Shown here: in pieces, positions 4,776 through 5,274 of the stretch
How the letters are laid out: every line of letters starts with the position of its first letter
Numbering within the stretch: position 1 is the stretch's first letter
DNA from: JAJZRV01 sp027442615
Lineage (GTDB): Bacteria; Pseudomonadota; Gammaproteobacteria; Burkholderiales; Ferrovaceae
Length of the DNA stretch: 5,274 nucleotides
Reading direction: 5' to 3'
Assembly: GCA_027442615.1 (NCBI GenBank)
Contig: DAIBBI010000070.1
Location: 1 to 5,274 of the forward strand
Made by a program: the position numbers and the translations under genes
Notes under the pieces: model-generated
The model's database searches: none
What the model saw: only the letters and a program-made list of their open reading frames with translations
Told to the model about the DNA's origin: nothing

Positions 4776-5274
4776 GACCAAAACTGCTGAACCCCCGCAA
4801 CGCGGATGCCTCTACCTGATTCCAGTCCCGCTCTCCGAGGGCGCGGGAACAACCCATCTTCCTCAAGCCGTCGTGGCGCAGGTGAGAGTCCTCAGCCATT
4901 TCGTGGTGGAAGAAGCCAAAACGGCGCGGCGCATCCTCAAACAGCTCGGGCACCCCACGCCCCTTGCCCAGTTGCACATGGCCACCCTCAACGAACATAC
5001 CCTGCCTGCCGATGTGGCTGCCCTGCTCCAGCCCCTGGGCGCGGGCTTTGACGTGGGCCTGATGTCCGAGGCGGGCTGCCCTGCCGTTGCCGACCCTGGC
5101 GCCCAGCTGGTGCGCCTGGCCCATCAACAGGGTTATACCGTCGTTCCCATGGTGGGACCCTCTTCGATTCTGCTCGCCTTGATGGCATCAGGGCTTGAGG
5201 GCCAACGTTTTGCCTTTCAGGGGTACCTGCCGGTAGATGCCCCAGCCCGACGCGCACGCATTGAACAACTGGAA
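4774..5274 (+). CDS. SAM-dependent methyltransferase, tetrapyrrole-methylase fold, RsmI-like paralogue, C-terminus cut by window edge
   Basis: N-terminal 167 codons, open to the right edge. The fold is recognised from GCLYLIPVPL (11-20), VVEEAKTARR (44-53), LNEHT (72-76), GLMSEAGCPAVADPG (95-109) and VGPSSILLALMASGL (127-141), which lie in the same order as the SAM-binding blocks of RsmI, the 16S rRNA C1402 2'-O-methyltransferase. The details differ: RsmI typically has LYVVATPIGN, SDAGTPLISDPG and PGPSA, so I read this as the separate RsmI-like family found next to maf in many Burkholderiales, whose substrate I do not know. The ATG at 4774 has no Shine-Dalgarno. An in-frame ATG at 4741 would add 11 residues with no family resemblance, so I prefer 4774. 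It is divergent from crcB. Confidence 0.85.
   Translation, partial: MTKTAEPPQRGCLYLIPVPLSEGAGTTHLPQAVVAQVRVLSHFVVEEAKTARRILKQLGHPTPLAQLHMATLNEHTLPADVAALLQPLGAGFDVGLMSEAGCPAVADPGAQLVRLAHQQGYTVVPMVGPSSILLALMASGLEGQRFAFQGYLPVDAPARRARIEQLE

Noticed and set aside
4752..4790. 12-codon open frame beginning ATGCGCGAACC
   Set aside because: Out of frame with the methyltransferase, overlaps its start, and has no ribosome-binding site.
4732..4800. Fluoride riboswitch upstream of crcB
   Set aside because: The minus-strand sequence lacks the conserved crcB-motif core, and the spacer before the divergent gene is only 42 nt.

Overview
The window is ordinary chromosomal core sequence from a Gram-negative bacterium, most likely a betaproteobacterium of the order Burkholderiales. 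That placement is an inference from moderately high GC, the protein sequences and the gene order. The right-hand half, with a maf/yceF gene near an RsmI-like methyltransferase and divergent from yceD-rpmF-plsX-fab, recalls Alcaligenaceae/Burkholderiaceae chromosomes. There are no tRNA or rRNA genes, insertion sequences, integrases, CRISPR arrays or other signs of a mobile region.

Layout. Positions 1-3640, minus strand, hold a tightly packed operon read right to left: yceD (DUF177), rpmF (ribosomal protein L32), plsX, fabH and the first 296 codons of fabD, which runs off the left edge. The genes are separated by 44, 30, -1 and 12 nt. At the head of the operon is a near-consensus sigma70 promoter (TTGACA, 17 nt, TAGAAT) that practically abuts the yceD start codon. 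Positions 3745-4323, plus strand, hold a Maf/YceF nucleotide pyrophosphatase, divergent from yceD and served by an extended -10 element. Positions 4342-4731, minus strand, hold crcB (Fluc fluoride channel), convergent with maf. From 4774 to the right edge, plus strand, lies the N-terminal part of a tetrapyrrole-methylase-fold SAM-dependent methyltransferase that resembles RsmI but carries different motifs.

How the genes work together. The minus-strand operon ties ribosome assembly (YceD, needed for 23S rRNA accumulation in E. coli; L32) to phospholipid and fatty-acid synthesis. PlsX makes acyl-phosphate from acyl-ACP, FabD makes malonyl-ACP, and FabH condenses it with acetyl-CoA to start each chain. 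Maf and crcB are independent housekeeping and stress functions.

Nothing seen amounts to an undescribed system. The points most worth a second look are local: the nearly leaderless yceD transcript, a GC-rich hairpin pressed against the GTG start of plsX, changed residues in conserved loops of Maf and PlsX, and the non-RsmI motif set of the methyltransferase.
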